This document shows, piece by piece, positions 1 through 8,918 of a DNA stretch of 64,000 nt (the first letter of the stretch is position 1; the number at the start of each line of letters is the position of its first letter). The DNA is taken from assembly GCF_030681155.1 (NCBI RefSeq), contig NZ_JAUXXE010000078.1, forward strand, positions 124,001 to 188,000, written 5' to 3'. The translations under genes were made by a program, and so were the position numbers. Origin of the DNA: Phenylobacterium sp. (lineage in GTDB: Bacteria > Pseudomonadota > Alphaproteobacteria > Caulobacterales > Caulobacteraceae). The notes under the pieces were generated by a model. That model searched no databases and was not told the origin of the DNA. It was given only the letters and a program-made list of their open reading frames with translations.

Positions 1-2
1 CC

Positions 3-1130
3 GAAGAACAGTCGATGCTGCGCGATACGGTCGCGAGCTATCTGGCCGACAACTATAGCTTCGAGCAGCGCCGCGATGCGTTGAGGGCCGAACCGGGCTG
101 GCGCCCGGCGGTCTGGAAGGCCTTCGCCGAAGAGCTCGGCATTCTGGGCGCGCCGTTCTCGGAAGAGCTCGGCGGCCTCGGCGGCGGTTCGACCGACAAC
201 ATGGTCATCATGGAAGAGCTGGGCAAATCCCTGGTGGTCGAGCCCTATCTCGGCACCGTGGTGATCGGCGGCGGCTTCCTTAAGCACTCGGGCTATGCCG
301 GCGCGGCCGACATGATCGCCAGCATCATCGGCGGCGAGACGATCATCGCCTTTGCCTATGCCGAACCGCAGGCCCGCTACACTTGGCAGGACCTGAAGAC
401 CACGGCCAAGAAGGACGGCGCGGGCTACGTGCTGAACGGCCACAAGGCGGTCGTCATCGGCGCGCCCTACGCCACCCACCTGATCGTCACCGCCCGGACC
501 GGCGGCGGCCAGCGCGACGCCCAAGGCGTTTCGGTGTTCATCGTGCCGAAGAGCGCGAAGGGCGTGACGACGCGCGACTACCCGACGGTCGACGGCTTCC
601 GCGCTTCGGAAGTGACGTTCGAGAACGTGGCGCTGGGCGCCGACGCCCTGATCGGTTCTGAGGGCGCCGCCCTGCCGCTGGTCGAGAAGGTGATCGACGA
701 AGCCATCGTCGCCACCTGCGCCGAAGCCTGCGGCGTGTTCCGCCGTCTGCATGAAGGCACGCTGGAATACACCAAGCAGCGCAAGCAGTTCGGTCAGCCG
801 ATCAGCCAGTTCCAGGTGCTGCAGCACCGGATGGTGGACATGTTCATCCAGCTCGAGCAGTCGATCTCGATGACCTACATGGCCGACATCAAGCTGGCCG
901 ACAGCGATCATGAGCGGGCCAAGGGCGCCTCGGCGGCCAAGGTTCAGATCGGCAAGGCGGCCAAGTTCATCGGACAGAACGCCATCCAGTTGCACGGCGG
1001 CATGGGCATGACCGACGAAATGGCCATCGGCCACTACTTCAAGCGCGCCACCATGATCGAGAACGCCTTCGGCTCCACCGATCACCACCTAGCCCGCTAT
1101 GAAGGCCTCAGCCTGGGCAAGGCGGCCTAA
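3..1130 (+). CDS. acyl-CoA dehydrogenase family protein (5' end outside window)
   Basis: FAD-dependent acyl-CoA dehydrogenase fold: it oxidises an acyl-CoA at the alpha-beta bond and passes electrons to ETF. The frame stays open to the left window edge (residues EEQS before the first Met at 15), so the true start lies upstream and the first ATG is internal. The middle beta domain is followed by the C-terminal helical domain with RKQFGQPISQFQVLQHRM and QLHGGMGMTDEMAIGHYFKR. The overall pattern resembles the small-subunit (PimD-like) acyl-CoA dehydrogenases that usually sit beside a large-subunit partner, which would lie upstream; this subtype is an inference. A strong terminator follows the stop, so it is probably the last gene of its operon. 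Confidence 0.93.
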   Translation, partial: EEQSMLRDTVASYLADNYSFEQRRDALRAEPGWRPAVWKAFAEELGILGAPFSEELGGLGGGSTDNMVIMEELGKSLVVEPYLGTVVIGGGFLKHSGYAGAADMIASIIGGETIIAFAYAEPQARYTWQDLKTTAKKDGAGYVLNGHKAVVIGAPYATHLIVTARTGGGQRDAQGVSVFIVPKSAKGVTTRDYPTVDGFRASEVTFENVALGADALIGSEGAALPLVEKVIDEAIVATCAEACGVFRRLHEGTLEYTKQRKQFGQPISQFQVLQHRMVDMFIQLEQSISMTYMADIKLADSDHERAKGASAAKVQIGKAAKFIGQNAIQLHGGMGMTDEMAIGHYFKRATMIENAFGSTDHHLARYEGLSLGKAA

Positions 1131-1146
1131 GCAACTATGACTCTCA

Positions 1147-1162
1147 CCCGGCGAAAGCCGGG
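1147..1162. repeat. short intergenic palindrome (CCCGGC-GAAA-GCCGGG)
   Basis: A 6-bp stem with a GAAA loop lies directly after the acyl-CoA dehydrogenase stop. Essentially the same hairpin, read on the other strand, occurs at 42247-42265. This suggests a dispersed intergenic hairpin unit rather than chance. It is followed at once by a second, more typical terminator hairpin. Confidence 0.5.
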
Positions 1163-1170
1163 GCCCAAGC

Positions 1171-1206
1171 GGCGCTCCAGCCTGACTGGAGCGCCGTTTT
1201 TGTTTT
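1171..1206 (+). terminator. rho-independent terminator of the acyl-CoA dehydrogenase gene
   Basis: A perfect 10-bp GC-rich stem (GGCGCTCCAG / CTGGAGCGCC) with a 5-nt loop (CCTGA) is followed by a T-rich run (GTTTTTGTTTT). It sits 40 nt after the stop codon of the gene ending at 1130. Confidence 0.85.
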
Positions 1207-1227
1207 GGGAACAAGCGGCGCCCGCAC

Positions 1228-1259
1228 GCAAAAGGCCCTCCCGCCGAAGCGAGAGGGCC
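1228..1259 (-). terminator. rho-independent terminator of the PEP-CTERM gene at 1285-1824
   Basis: Read on the minus strand: an 11-bp GC-rich stem (GGCCCTCTCGC / GCGGGAGGGCC, one mismatch) closed by a TTCG tetraloop and followed by TTTTG. It lies about 25 nt past the stop of the minus-strand PEP-CTERM gene. Confidence 0.8.
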
Positions 1260-1284
1260 CAAAGCAATTCTCAGGGTGTTTGGA

Positions 1285-1824
1285 TCAGGCGGCGCTGAAG
1301 ACGTTCCGGCGGCGCGAGGTTCGGACCATCGAGCCTACCGCGCCGAAGCCGATGATCATCATGGCCCAGGTGGCCGGTTCCGGAACGGCGGAGATCGGAG
1401 CGGTTTCCTGAAGGGAAACGCGTCCGCCGAGAATGGCGCGGGCGCCGCCCGTATTCTGGTACTCATAGGCAGTGGTGAGGATGTTGGCCCCGCTGGCCGT
1501 CAGCGGGAAGAAGTCCAAGCGGAGTTCCTGGGCGGCGCCGGCCGTCTGAATTCGGAAGCCCTGGGTCGGAAGCGAGACCCAATCGGCGAGCGCCACGTTG
1601 TTGTAGTTGAACACCGAGAAGACACCCGGGCCATAGGTCCCGGCCGAGGCGGTGATGTTGATCCCCAGCAGCGAGGAGAGCGCATCGTCGGTCGTGAAGG
1701 TGCCGGTCAAGGTCCCGCCGCCTTGCAGCGTGACGTTGTCCAGCACGAAGGTCTTTGCGGCCCACGCGGGCGCGGCCATGGCCATTGCGATGATGGCTGT
1801 GGTGATAGCTGCGACGCGTTTCAT
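1285..1824 (-). CDS. PEP-CTERM sorting domain-containing secreted protein
   Basis: Exported surface protein of 179 aa with unknown molecular role. The start at 1824 (MKRVAAITT) is chosen over the longer frame because a GGAG ribosome site lies just upstream and the first ~25 residues form a signal peptide ending APAWA. The middle is a small beta-rich domain (GGGTLTGTFTTDD) of the kind common in PEP-CTERM proteins. The C-terminus carries the sorting signal: VPEPATWAMMIIGFGAVG (PEP box and hydrophobic segment) and then a basic cluster RTSRRRN. Such proteins are processed by an exosortase, which is not in this window. A near-identical tail occurs in the gene at 24652-25506. Confidence 0.88.
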   Translation of the reverse strand: MKRVAAITTAIIAMAMAAPAWAAKTFVLDNVTLQGGGTLTGTFTTDDALSSLLGINITASAGTYGPGVFSVFNYNNVALADWVSLPTQGFRIQTAGAAQELRLDFFPLTASGANILTTAYEYQNTGGARAILGGRVSLQETAPISAVPEPATWAMMIIGFGAVGSMVRTSRRRNVFSAA

Positions 1825-2051
1825 TTTAGCTCCGAGAGACAATCGAGTGCTCTTATGGGCTCCCCAAAGCAAAAGCTGCGCCATTCGCGCAAGGGGCGAG
1901 GTGTGTCATTTCGGCCTGCGCGGTGGCTGCGGCCATCGGTCCAAAAAAAAGGCGGGCGGGGATGTAGGAGGCAGACTTGCCGGTACGTCCTAGGGGTGTC
2001 CTGATCCCAACCCAGGGGCGCGGACTGTTTGGAACCTTGAGGAGACACCCC

Positions 2052-2480
2052 ATGCGAATGATCTTCGTCAATCTGCCCGTGAAAAGCGTCGAGGCCTCGC
2101 GGCGCTTCTTCGGCGCCCTGGGCTTTGACTTCAATCCCCAGTTCTCGAACGAGAGCACCGCCTGCATGGTCATTGAGGAGAATATCTTCGCCATGCTGCT
2201 GGAGCACGAGCGCTTCCAGGACTTCATCACGGGTGCGATCAGCGACGCCACCAAGGCGACCGAGGTGCTGACCTGTCTGTCGGCCGACAGTCGGGCCCAG
2301 GTGGACGACACCCTCGCTAAGGCGCTAGCGGCGGGCGCCAAGCCTTGGAAGCCGATCCTCGACATGGGACCGATGTACGGCTGCAGCTTCCAGGACCTCG
2401 ACGGCCACGTCTGGGAGCTGATGTACATGGACCAGGCGGCCATGGCCGAGGTGGGCGAGGCGGCCCAGGTCGGCGCCTGA
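2052..2480 (+). CDS. VOC/glyoxalase-superfamily protein
   Basis: 142-aa protein of the vicinal-oxygen-chelate superfamily (glyoxalase / bleomycin-resistance / dioxygenase fold), of the 'extradiol dioxygenase-like' YcbJ/PhnB type often annotated as glutathione transferase- or lactoylglutathione lyase-like. The start MRMIFVNLPVKSV at 2052 has a TTGAGGAG site 8 nt upstream; an upstream in-frame Met at 1977 lacks support. The betaalphabetabeta pattern is visible: FVNLPVKSVEASRRFFGALGF near the N-terminus and DLDGHVWELMYMD near the C-terminus, where His and Glu would bind a metal. The substrate cannot be told. It is followed 36 nt later by an AraC regulator. Confidence 0.85.
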   Translation: MRMIFVNLPVKSVEASRRFFGALGFDFNPQFSNESTACMVIEENIFAMLLEHERFQDFITGAISDATKATEVLTCLSADSRAQVDDTLAKALAAGAKPWKPILDMGPMYGCSFQDLDGHVWELMYMDQAAMAEVGEAAQVGA

Positions 2481-2516
2481 TCGACGGTTGCTGAAAAGGC
2501 GAGTAGTGGACGCGGT

Positions 2517-3239
2517 GTGAACGCACTGCATCCACTCAGCTTTCGCAGCTATGGCGCGGACGGCGTCATGCACCAGCACGACCACGTGCAGTTGGTGTTG
2601 CCAGTGGTCGGCCGGTTGGAAATCGAGATCGGGGGGCGCGGCGGCCGGCTCGACACCGGGCGCGCCGCCTTCGTCGCGCCTGGTGCGGACCATGTGCAGG
2701 CCGGGGATGGGGCCAACCGCTTTCTGATCGTCGAGTGCGAACAAGCCGACCTGGGCGAGGCGGCGGTCGAGCGCATGCGGCGCCAGGTGTTCCTGCCGAT
2801 CTCGCCGGCTGCGCGGCGGCTGATCGAGTTCGTGGACCTGTCTGCCTCCATGTCATCGACCACCGCCTGGCGCTGCACGCCGCTGTTGCTTGAGGCGCTG
2901 CTCGACGTGCCGCAGGCCCCGTCGCGGCTCGAAATCCTCAGCCGACGGATAGAGCTCGAGCCGGGCCTGGACTGGTCGGTCCCCGCTATGGCGCAGGTGG
3001 CCGGGGTGAGCCCGAGCCGGCTTCACGCGCTGTTCCGCGCGGAGTTGGGTCGAACGCCGCAGCAATTGCTGTCGGAGATCCGCCTACGTGCGGTCCAGGA
3101 CGGGTTGGCCCGCTCGACCGCCTCGATCGCCGAACTTGCTTTCAAGGCTGGCTATTCCGACCAGAGCGCATTGACCCGGGCGATGCGCAGGGGCACCGGC
3201 CTGACGCCGGGCGCCTATCGGCGGCGGCATCGACAATAG
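2517..3239 (+). CDS. AraC family transcriptional regulator
   Basis: 240-aa DNA-binding regulator. The N-terminal ~110 residues form a cupin-like sensor (MHQHDHVQLVLPVVGRLEIE, then GRAAFVAPGADHVQAG). The C-terminal ~100 residues hold the double helix-turn-helix of the AraC family: MAQVAGVSPSRLHALFRAEL, then IAELAFKAGYSDQSALTRAMRR and a GLTPGAYRR tail. It starts with GTG at 2517, 36 nt after the VOC gene and in the same direction, and lies upstream of an EamA permease, so either neighbour is a plausible target. The ligand is unknown. Confidence 0.92.
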   Translation: MNALHPLSFRSYGADGVMHQHDHVQLVLPVVGRLEIEIGGRGGRLDTGRAAFVAPGADHVQAGDGANRFLIVECEQADLGEAAVERMRRQVFLPISPAARRLIEFVDLSASMSSTTAWRCTPLLLEALLDVPQAPSRLEILSRRIELEPGLDWSVPAMAQVAGVSPSRLHALFRAELGRTPQQLLSEIRLRAVQDGLARSTASIAELAFKAGYSDQSALTRAMRRGTGLTPGAYRRRHRQ

Positions 3240-3335
3240 CCTGGGTCCAAAGTTCGAGAGCCAGGGACAAGACGCCGGCCTCCCGCCTCATCATCCTGTC
3301 TTTCGCGGATAGGTAAGATGGGAAGAGGCACGCAG

Positions 3336-4262
3336 ATGGTGCGCGGAATCGCGAGTGGCGTCGCCGCGGGCGCAGTTTGGGGCCTGGTGTTCCTGGCGCC
3401 CCAGGTCCTGGGCGATTTCAGCCCCTTCCAACTCTCTGCCGCTCGCTACCTTGCCTATGGCGCTGTGGCGGTGCTGCTGCTGGCCCCGCGCTGGCGCGGG
3501 CTTGTTTCGCGCCTGGGCCGGGCCGAGTGGATCAGCCTGATCCGCCTCAGCCTGCTCGGCAATATTCTCTACTACATCCTGTTGGCGACCGCCGTGCAGT
3601 GGGCTGGCGGCGCCTCGGCTTCGTTGATCGTCGGCCTGCTGCCGGTGGTGGTGACCCTGGTCGCTTCACGCGAGGCAGGCGCTGTGAGCATGCGAGCTTT
3701 GGCTCCCTCGATGCTCCTGTGCCTCGCCGGCGTGGGCTTGGTGGCGTACGAGGCGTTCCGGTTGGACACCGGGCATGGCGATCCGATCTTCCGGATGCTG
3801 GGTCTGGCCTGCGCGGTGGGGGCGCTGGGGTCGTGGTCGGTCTATTCGGTGGACAACGCCCGCTGGCTGGCGCGGCGAGCGGATATCTCCTCGTACGACT
3901 GGTCATTGCTGACCGGCCTAGTCACCGGCGCCCTGGCGTTGTTGCTCGCCGTTCCGGCCTTCTGGGGCGGATCTGGTCACGCTCCGGCCGAGTGGGCGAA
4001 GTTCTGGGGCGTCGCCGCCGGGGTGGCGATCCTGGCGTCTGTCGTGGGCAATGGCCTTTGGAACCAGGCCAGCCGCCTGCTGCCGCTGACGCTTGGCGGC
4101 CAGATGATCGTGTTCGAGACGCTGTTCGCCTTGTTCTACGGCTTCCTCTGGTCGCAGCGCTGGCCCACGGTGCTGGAGGTCCTGGCGATCGTCTGCCTTG
4201 TGGCCGGCGTCCTGTGGTGCGCCTCGCTGCACCGAACGCCGAGGGTGTCGCCGGCCGAGTAA
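3336..4262 (+). CDS. EamA/DMT-superfamily permease
   Basis: Inner-membrane transporter of the drug/metabolite (EamA) superfamily with about ten hydrophobic segments arranged as two repeats, for example GVAAGAVWGLVFLAPQVLG at the N-terminus and VLEVLAIVCLVAGVLWCAS at the C-terminus. An ATG at 3318 would give 314 aa, but the ATG at 3336 (MVRGIASG, 308 aa) has a much better ribosome site (GGAAGAGG, 7 nt spacing), so that start is preferred. The substrate is unknown; relatives export amino acids or metabolites. It converges on the GMC oxidoreductase with only a 10-nt gap. Confidence 0.88.
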   Translation: MVRGIASGVAAGAVWGLVFLAPQVLGDFSPFQLSAARYLAYGAVAVLLLAPRWRGLVSRLGRAEWISLIRLSLLGNILYYILLATAVQWAGGASASLIVGLLPVVVTLVASREAGAVSMRALAPSMLLCLAGVGLVAYEAFRLDTGHGDPIFRMLGLACAVGALGSWSVYSVDNARWLARRADISSYDWSLLTGLVTGALALLLAVPAFWGGSGHAPAEWAKFWGVAAGVAILASVVGNGLWNQASRLLPLTLGGQMIVFETLFALFYGFLWSQRWPTVLEVLAIVCLVAGVLWCASLHRTPRVSPAE

Positions 4263-4272
4263 CGCCCAGCCG

Positions 4273-5907
4273 CTAACGCGCGTCCTCCAGCGCTAGACTA
4301 GCGCCGCGCTCGGCGATCATGATCGTAGGTGTGTTGGTGTTGCCCGAGGTTATGGTCGGCATCACCGATGCGTCTATGACCCGCAGACGCTCTAGCCCGA
4401 TGACCCGCAGGCGCTCATCTACCACTGCGGCGGGATCGGATGGCAGGCCCATCCTGGCGGTCCCCACGGGATGAAAGATTGTCGTACCGATGTCGCCCAC
4501 CGCTTGCGCCAGGGCAGCTTCGTCGTCACCGACAGCGGGGCCCGGAAGATGCTCCTGAGGCGAGAAGCGCGCGAGCGCGGCTTGGCCCATCAAGCGGCGG
4601 GTCATGCGGATGGCGTCGGCCGCCACACGCTGATCTTCCGGCGTGGCCAGGTAGTTCGGCGCAATGCGCGGCGCGGCCGCCGGGTCCAAGGAACGCAGAC
4701 GCACGCTCCCGCGCGAGGTCGGGCGCAGATTGCAGGCCGAAACCGTCACCGCCGGGAACCGGTGCAGCGGCTCGCCGAACCGATCCAGCGACAGCGGCTG
4801 GACATGGAACTGAATGTTCGCCCGCTCGTGCTCGGGCGACGAGGTCGTGAAGATGCCCAGCTGCGACGGCGCCATGGTCAGCGGCCCGCGCCGCAGCAGC
4901 GCATACTCCGCGCCCATCAGCCCGCGGCCCAGCATCGAGTGATAGGTCTCGTTCAGCGTCCTCACGCCGGTGACCTTGTAGATCGCCCGCTGCTGTAGAT
5001 GGTCCTGCAGATTCCGCCCCACGCCCGGCCGGTCGGCCAGGACCGGTAGGCCAAGCTCCTCCAGCCAGTCGGCGGGACCCACGCCCGACAGCTGCAAAAT
5101 CTGCGGGGAGCCGATGGCGCCGGCCGCCAGGATCACCTCGCCGCGCGCGCGAGCCTCGAACGCCTGGCCGCCGCGACTGAACCGCACGCCGACGGCGCGA
5201 GGCCCCTCGAACAGGATCTTCTCGACCAGCACGCCGGTCTCCAGGCGCAGGTTCGGCCGCCTCAGGACCGGCTTCAGAAAGCCGCGCGCCGCCGACCAGC
5301 GCAGCCCTCGCTTCTGATTGACATGGAACGGGCCGACCCCGGTGTTGTCGCCCGTGTTGAAGTCTGAGGTCGCGGGGATTCCCATTTGCGTCGCCGCCTG
5401 CGCGATGGCGTCCAGCACATCCCAACGCGCCCGCGGCGCTTCGACCCTCCACTCGCCGCCGACCCCGTGGTGCTCGCCCTCGCCCAGGAAGTGGTCGTCC
5501 AGGCGGCGGAAGATCGGCCGCACGTCGTCCCAGCCCCAGCCTGTCAGGCCGAGCTGTCTCCAGTGATCGTAGTCAGCGGCATGGCCGCGCATGGAGATCA
5601 TGGCGTTGATGGCTGAGCTGCCGCCGATCACCTTGCCTCGCGGGTACTTGAGGGCCCGCCCATTCAGCCCCGGCTCAGGCTCGGTCTCGTACAGCCAATC
5701 CGAGCGCGGATTGCCGATGGCGAACAGGTAGCCGACCGGCACGTGGAACCACATCCAATCGTCGCGGCCGCCGGCCTCCAGCAGCAGCACCCGGTTGCGC
5801 GGGTCCTGCGACAACCGATTGGCCAGCACGCACCCGGCCGAGCCTGCGCCGACCACGATGTAGTCGTACGCGCCGTCGAACGGGATTGCTTCCTCAGCCA
5901 TGCTCAT
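4273..5907 (-). CDS. GMC-family FAD oxidoreductase (choline dehydrogenase-like)
   Basis: 544-aa flavoprotein alcohol/polyol dehydrogenase of the glucose-methanol-choline family. It shows the FAD dinucleotide fold at the N-terminus (DYIVVGAGSAGCVLANRLS), the GMC signature 1 region (PRGKVIGGSSAINAMISMRG), signature 2 (GAIGSPQILQLSGVGP) and the C-terminal catalytic region with His in TIFHPVGTARMG and the SGNTNTPTIMIAERG segment. Length matches BetA/AlkJ-type enzymes (about 530-560 aa). The substrate cannot be assigned. No partner betaine-aldehyde dehydrogenase or choline transporter is adjacent, so a role in betaine synthesis is not supported. Confidence 0.93.
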   Translation of the reverse strand: MSMAEEAIPFDGAYDYIVVGAGSAGCVLANRLSQDPRNRVLLLEAGGRDDWMWFHVPVGYLFAIGNPRSDWLYETEPEPGLNGRALKYPRGKVIGGSSAINAMISMRGHAADYDHWRQLGLTGWGWDDVRPIFRRLDDHFLGEGEHHGVGGEWRVEAPRARWDVLDAIAQAATQMGIPATSDFNTGDNTGVGPFHVNQKRGLRWSAARGFLKPVLRRPNLRLETGVLVEKILFEGPRAVGVRFSRGGQAFEARARGEVILAAGAIGSPQILQLSGVGPADWLEELGLPVLADRPGVGRNLQDHLQQRAIYKVTGVRTLNETYHSMLGRGLMGAEYALLRRGPLTMAPSQLGIFTTSSPEHERANIQFHVQPLSLDRFGEPLHRFPAVTVSACNLRPTSRGSVRLRSLDPAAAPRIAPNYLATPEDQRVAADAIRMTRRLMGQAALARFSPQEHLPGPAVGDDEAALAQAVGDIGTTIFHPVGTARMGLPSDPAAVVDERLRVIGLERLRVIDASVMPTITSGNTNTPTIMIAERGASLALEDAR

Positions 5908-6004
5908 TCATCGGCGACCACGGGCCGTTCGCCAAGCGCTCTCGGCCGGGGCGGTGGCAAGACGCCCCGATGGCGGGCGCCAGCGGTTTCTCGCCGCAAG
6001 CGCC

Positions 6005-6580
6005 CTAGGCTCCCGTGAGCCGGGCGTGTTCAGCGCCCATTTCGGCGCGGAAGCTCTCCTTCGACCACAGCCGGTAATCGCCCTGGGCGTAGGCCTGGGC
6101 GTTGCGCCAGTAGAGGAAGGCGTTCATCGCATTGGCCACCGAGTTGTCGCGGGTCTTGGTCACCACGCCGGGCGACCCCATGACGATCGAGTTGGGCGGG
6201 ATGATGGTTCCTTCCTTCAGGAAGGTCCCTCCGGCGACGATGGAGCCGGCGCCGACGATGCAGCCGTCCATGATGGTCGCTCCGATCCCGATCAGACAGT
6301 TGTCGCCGATATCGCAGCCGTGCAGCGTCACGTGGTGGGTGATCGAGCAGTTGGCGCCAACGATGGTGGGCGTGCCCGATCCGACATGGATCATCACGAA
6401 GTCCTGGATGTTGGTGCGGGGTCCAATGACCACCCGCTGGCTTTCGGCGCGGACCACGACATTGCACCAGATCGAGGCCTCGGCCGCGATCTCGACCGCC
6501 CCGAAGATGCGGGCGGTCGGGTCGATCCAGGCTGAACCGAGGTCGCGAACGTCGGGGCCGAGGAAGGGCTGGGCGGTCAT
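6005..6580 (-). CDS. gamma-carbonic anhydrase-like hexapeptide-repeat protein
   Basis: 191-aa left-handed beta-helix protein of the gamma-carbonic anhydrase / YrdA-CaiE family. The start MTAQPFLGPDVRDLG at 6580 is preferred to an upstream Met (6637) because a CCGGAG site sits about 9 nt before it and the family begins here. Hexapeptide repeats run through residues ~25-145 (IDPTARIFGAVEIAAEASIW onward). The three zinc-ligand histidines expected for the family are visible: one in MIHVGSG and two in THHVTLHGC, with the His-x4-His spacing. Whether it hydrates CO2 or has another role, as many homologues may, cannot be read from sequence. Confidence 0.88.
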   Translation of the reverse strand: MTAQPFLGPDVRDLGSAWIDPTARIFGAVEIAAEASIWCNVVVRAESQRVVIGPRTNIQDFVMIHVGSGTPTIVGANCSITHHVTLHGCDIGDNCLIGIGATIMDGCIVGAGSIVAGGTFLKEGTIIPPNSIVMGSPGVVTKTRDNSVANAMNAFLYWRNAQAYAQGDYRLWSKESFRAEMGAEHARLTGA

Positions 6581-6682
6581 GGGAAAGATCTCCGGTGAAT
6601 CGCCAGCACACTCCTCGATTTCCCATGGGTCAAACAAGCGTTGGGCTTGCCAAAGCGGGCGTAACCGCGCCTAACCGAGGCC

Positions 6683-7588
6683 ATGGCGCTTCGTGATTTT
6701 GCTCTCCTGGTCGTGATCTGCCTGCTGTGGGCGTCGAACAACATCGTGTCGAAGTATGTGGTGGCCTATCTTCACGCCCCGCCGCTGTTCTACGCAGCCG
6801 TGCGTTTCGCGATCGTCGCCATTGCGGTCTTCCCTTGGCTGCGGCCGGTGCCCAAGCCGTTCTGGCGGCTGATCCTGGTGGCCTTGTGCATGGGGGCCGG
6901 ATCCTTCGCCTTTGTCTTCCTGGCGCTGAAGACCGCCAGCCCGTCCTCGGTGGCGATCGTAAGCCAGCTCATGGTGCCGATGACGACGGTGCTGTCCTTC
7001 CTCATCCTGCGCGAGCGGCTTAGCCGGCGACGGTTGACGGGCATCGCCCTGACCCTGCTCGGGGCGCTGGCGGTGATGTGGGATCCCCATGGTTTCAAGA
7101 TATCGGAAGGGCTGCTGTTCGTGGTCGCCTCGGCCTTCCTCGGTTCGCTCGGCGCGGTGCTGATGAAGGGGATGGAGGGCGTCAAGCCTCTGCAGTTCCA
7201 GGCCTGGGTCGGGCTCCTTTCGGCGCTCGTGCTGTCGGTGTTGTCAGCGGTGCTGGAGCCTGGCGCGCTGCAAGCAGGCCTGTCGATGAGCTGGCAATTC
7301 TGGGCGGCGGTGGTGTTTTCCGGCCTGGTCGTCTCGGTCTGTGGGCACACAGCCTATTACGGGTTGATCCAGCGATATGACGCGAACCTGATCTCGCCGT
7401 TGACCCTGATGACGCCGCTGGCCACCATCGGTCTTGGCGTCATCATCACCCATGACCCGTTCGACGCCCGCATGGCGTTTGGCGCGGCGGTCGCTCTGGC
7501 CGGCGTGCTCATCATCGCCATGCGGCCCAACCAGATCATGCTGTTCGTGTACGCGCTGCGTAACAGGACTTCTCGGAGCCCAAAGTGA
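6683..7588 (+). CDS. EamA/DMT-superfamily permease
   Basis: 301-aa inner-membrane permease with ten predicted hydrophobic segments and two EamA repeats (starts LLVVICLLWASNNIVSKYVV; second repeat from GLLFVVASAFLGSLGAVLMKG). It closely follows the RhaT/YdcZ-like 'EamA family' layout and ends in a short basic cytoplasmic tail (RNRTSRSPK). The stop overlaps the GTG start of the amidase gene by 4 nt, implying co-translation. A role moving a cell-wall-derived product would suit that neighbour but is speculative. Confidence 0.88.
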   Translation: MALRDFALLVVICLLWASNNIVSKYVVAYLHAPPLFYAAVRFAIVAIAVFPWLRPVPKPFWRLILVALCMGAGSFAFVFLALKTASPSSVAIVSQLMVPMTTVLSFLILRERLSRRRLTGIALTLLGALAVMWDPHGFKISEGLLFVVASAFLGSLGAVLMKGMEGVKPLQFQAWVGLLSALVLSVLSAVLEPGALQAGLSMSWQFWAAVVFSGLVVSVCGHTAYYGLIQRYDANLISPLTLMTPLATIGLGVIITHDPFDARMAFGAAVALAGVLIIAMRPNQIMLFVYALRNRTSRSPK

Positions 7589-8304
7589 ACTTCATCGAGG
7601 CGGTCTCGCCTAACTTCAACGAGCGGACGGTCCCGCCGGAAATGCTGGTCCTGCACTATACCGGCATGACCAGCGGCCCCGAGGCGCTGGCGCGGCTGTG
7701 CGACGAGCAGTCCAAGGTGTCCTCGCACTATCTGGTCGAGGAAGATGGGCGAGTGTTCCGTCTCGTGCCGGAGGAGCGGCGCGCCTGGCACGCGGGGGTC
7801 TCGTTCTGGAAGGGCGAGAGCGACATCAACGGCCGGTCCATCGGCATCGAGATCGTCAATCCTGGCCATGAGTTTGGCTATAGGGCGTTCCCGGCGGCGC
7901 AGATCGCCGCTGTGATCGAGCTGGTCGCCGATATCCGTACCCGGTGGAGCATCGAAGACAGCCGGATTCTCGGCCATTCCGATGTCGCGCCGGGCCGCAA
8001 GATCGATCCGGGCGAGCTGTTTCCGTGGAAGCAACTGGCGCAGGCGGGCCACGGCCTGTGGGTCGAGCCGGACGCCGCGCCTGGCCTGCCGCTGTCCGAG
8101 GGCGAGGAGGGGGCCGGGGTGTTCGCGCTGCAGGCCGGCTTCACGCGCCTTGGCTATGACTGCGCGCCATCGGGAAAGTACGACGCCCAGACCACTTCGG
8201 TGGTGCAGGCCTTTCAGCGTCACTGGCGGCAGGAACAGGTCGACGGCGTCGCCGACGGCATGACCCGCGCCAGGTTGATCGCATTGCTGCGGGCGGCGGC
8301 CTGA
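7585..8304 (+). CDS. N-acetylmuramoyl-L-alanine amidase (AmiD/AmpD type) with peptidoglycan-binding domain
   Basis: 239-aa zinc amidase that cleaves the MurNAc-L-Ala bond in muropeptides. The Amidase_2 domain spans residues ~15-150: zinc ligand His24 in VLHYTGM, then AWHAG and the C-terminal motif HSDVAPGRKIDPGELFPW. A peptidoglycan_binding_1 module follows (residues ~170-237, FALQAGFTRLGYDC...VVQAFQRHW). No signal peptide is seen, so it may act on recycled anhydro-muropeptides in the cytoplasm like AmpD, although the PG-binding module is more typical of AmiD. GTG start overlaps the upstream permease stop; a GNAT gene starts 2 nt after its stop. Confidence 0.92.
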   Translation: MNFIEAVSPNFNERTVPPEMLVLHYTGMTSGPEALARLCDEQSKVSSHYLVEEDGRVFRLVPEERRAWHAGVSFWKGESDINGRSIGIEIVNPGHEFGYRAFPAAQIAAVIELVADIRTRWSIEDSRILGHSDVAPGRKIDPGELFPWKQLAQAGHGLWVEPDAAPGLPLSEGEEGAGVFALQAGFTRLGYDCAPSGKYDAQTTSVVQAFQRHWRQEQVDGVADGMTRARLIALLRAAA

Positions 8305-8305
8305 G

Positions 8306-8833
8306 ATGAGCGAGTTTGAAATCAGGCCGACGCAGCCCTCGCAGGCTGCAACGGTGCTTTCGCTTTATCGTGCGGCGGCAGCCGGTTCTGGCGGACTGGC
8401 CCGCAGACCCGACGAGATGGACTTGCCCTATGTAGAGGGCTTTCTTCGCAAGGCGCTGGCTGGCGGCGTGACCCTCGGGGCCTGGCAAGACGAGGCGTTG
8501 TGCGGCGAGATCCACGCCTCGCGCATCGGCCCGGACCAGTTCGCCCATGTGTTGTCGGACCTGACCATTGCGGTGGATCCGGCTTGGCAGGGCAGGGGTG
8601 TTGGGCGGGCCTTGTTCCAAGCGCTGTTCGCCGCCGCCGCGCAACTGACGCCGCAGGTCACGCGCATCGAGTTGATGGCGCGCGAGGGGAATGCGGGCGC
8701 CATCCGGCTCTATCAGTCGCTGGGTTTCGTGATCGACGGACGCTTTGAGCAGCGGGTGCGAATGCCCGATGGTCGCATGGAGGCCGATATCGCCATGGGT
8801 CTCATACTGCCTGTCCCCGCCGGCGCAGCTTGA
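8306..8833 (+). CDS. GNAT family N-acetyltransferase
   Basis: 175-aa acetyl-CoA-dependent acetyltransferase. The acetyl-CoA-binding motif A is clear in LTIAVDPAWQGRGVGRALFQ (Q-x-x-G-x-G/A pattern) and motif B in MAREGNAGAIRLYQSLGFV. It starts 2 nt after the amidase stop, so it is the third gene of a permease-amidase-acetyltransferase operon. The substrate is unknown. Confidence 0.9.
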   Translation: MSEFEIRPTQPSQAATVLSLYRAAAAGSGGLARRPDEMDLPYVEGFLRKALAGGVTLGAWQDEALCGEIHASRIGPDQFAHVLSDLTIAVDPAWQGRGVGRALFQALFAAAAQLTPQVTRIELMAREGNAGAIRLYQSLGFVIDGRFEQRVRMPDGRMEADIAMGLILPVPAGAA

Positions 8834-8918
8834 CGTTTCCTGCCTGCGCCGTCAGCACAGCAGGCACAGGTTCGCCTCCCATTTCATACCTAGATTTCGA
8901 AAATGAAGGATCATTTTG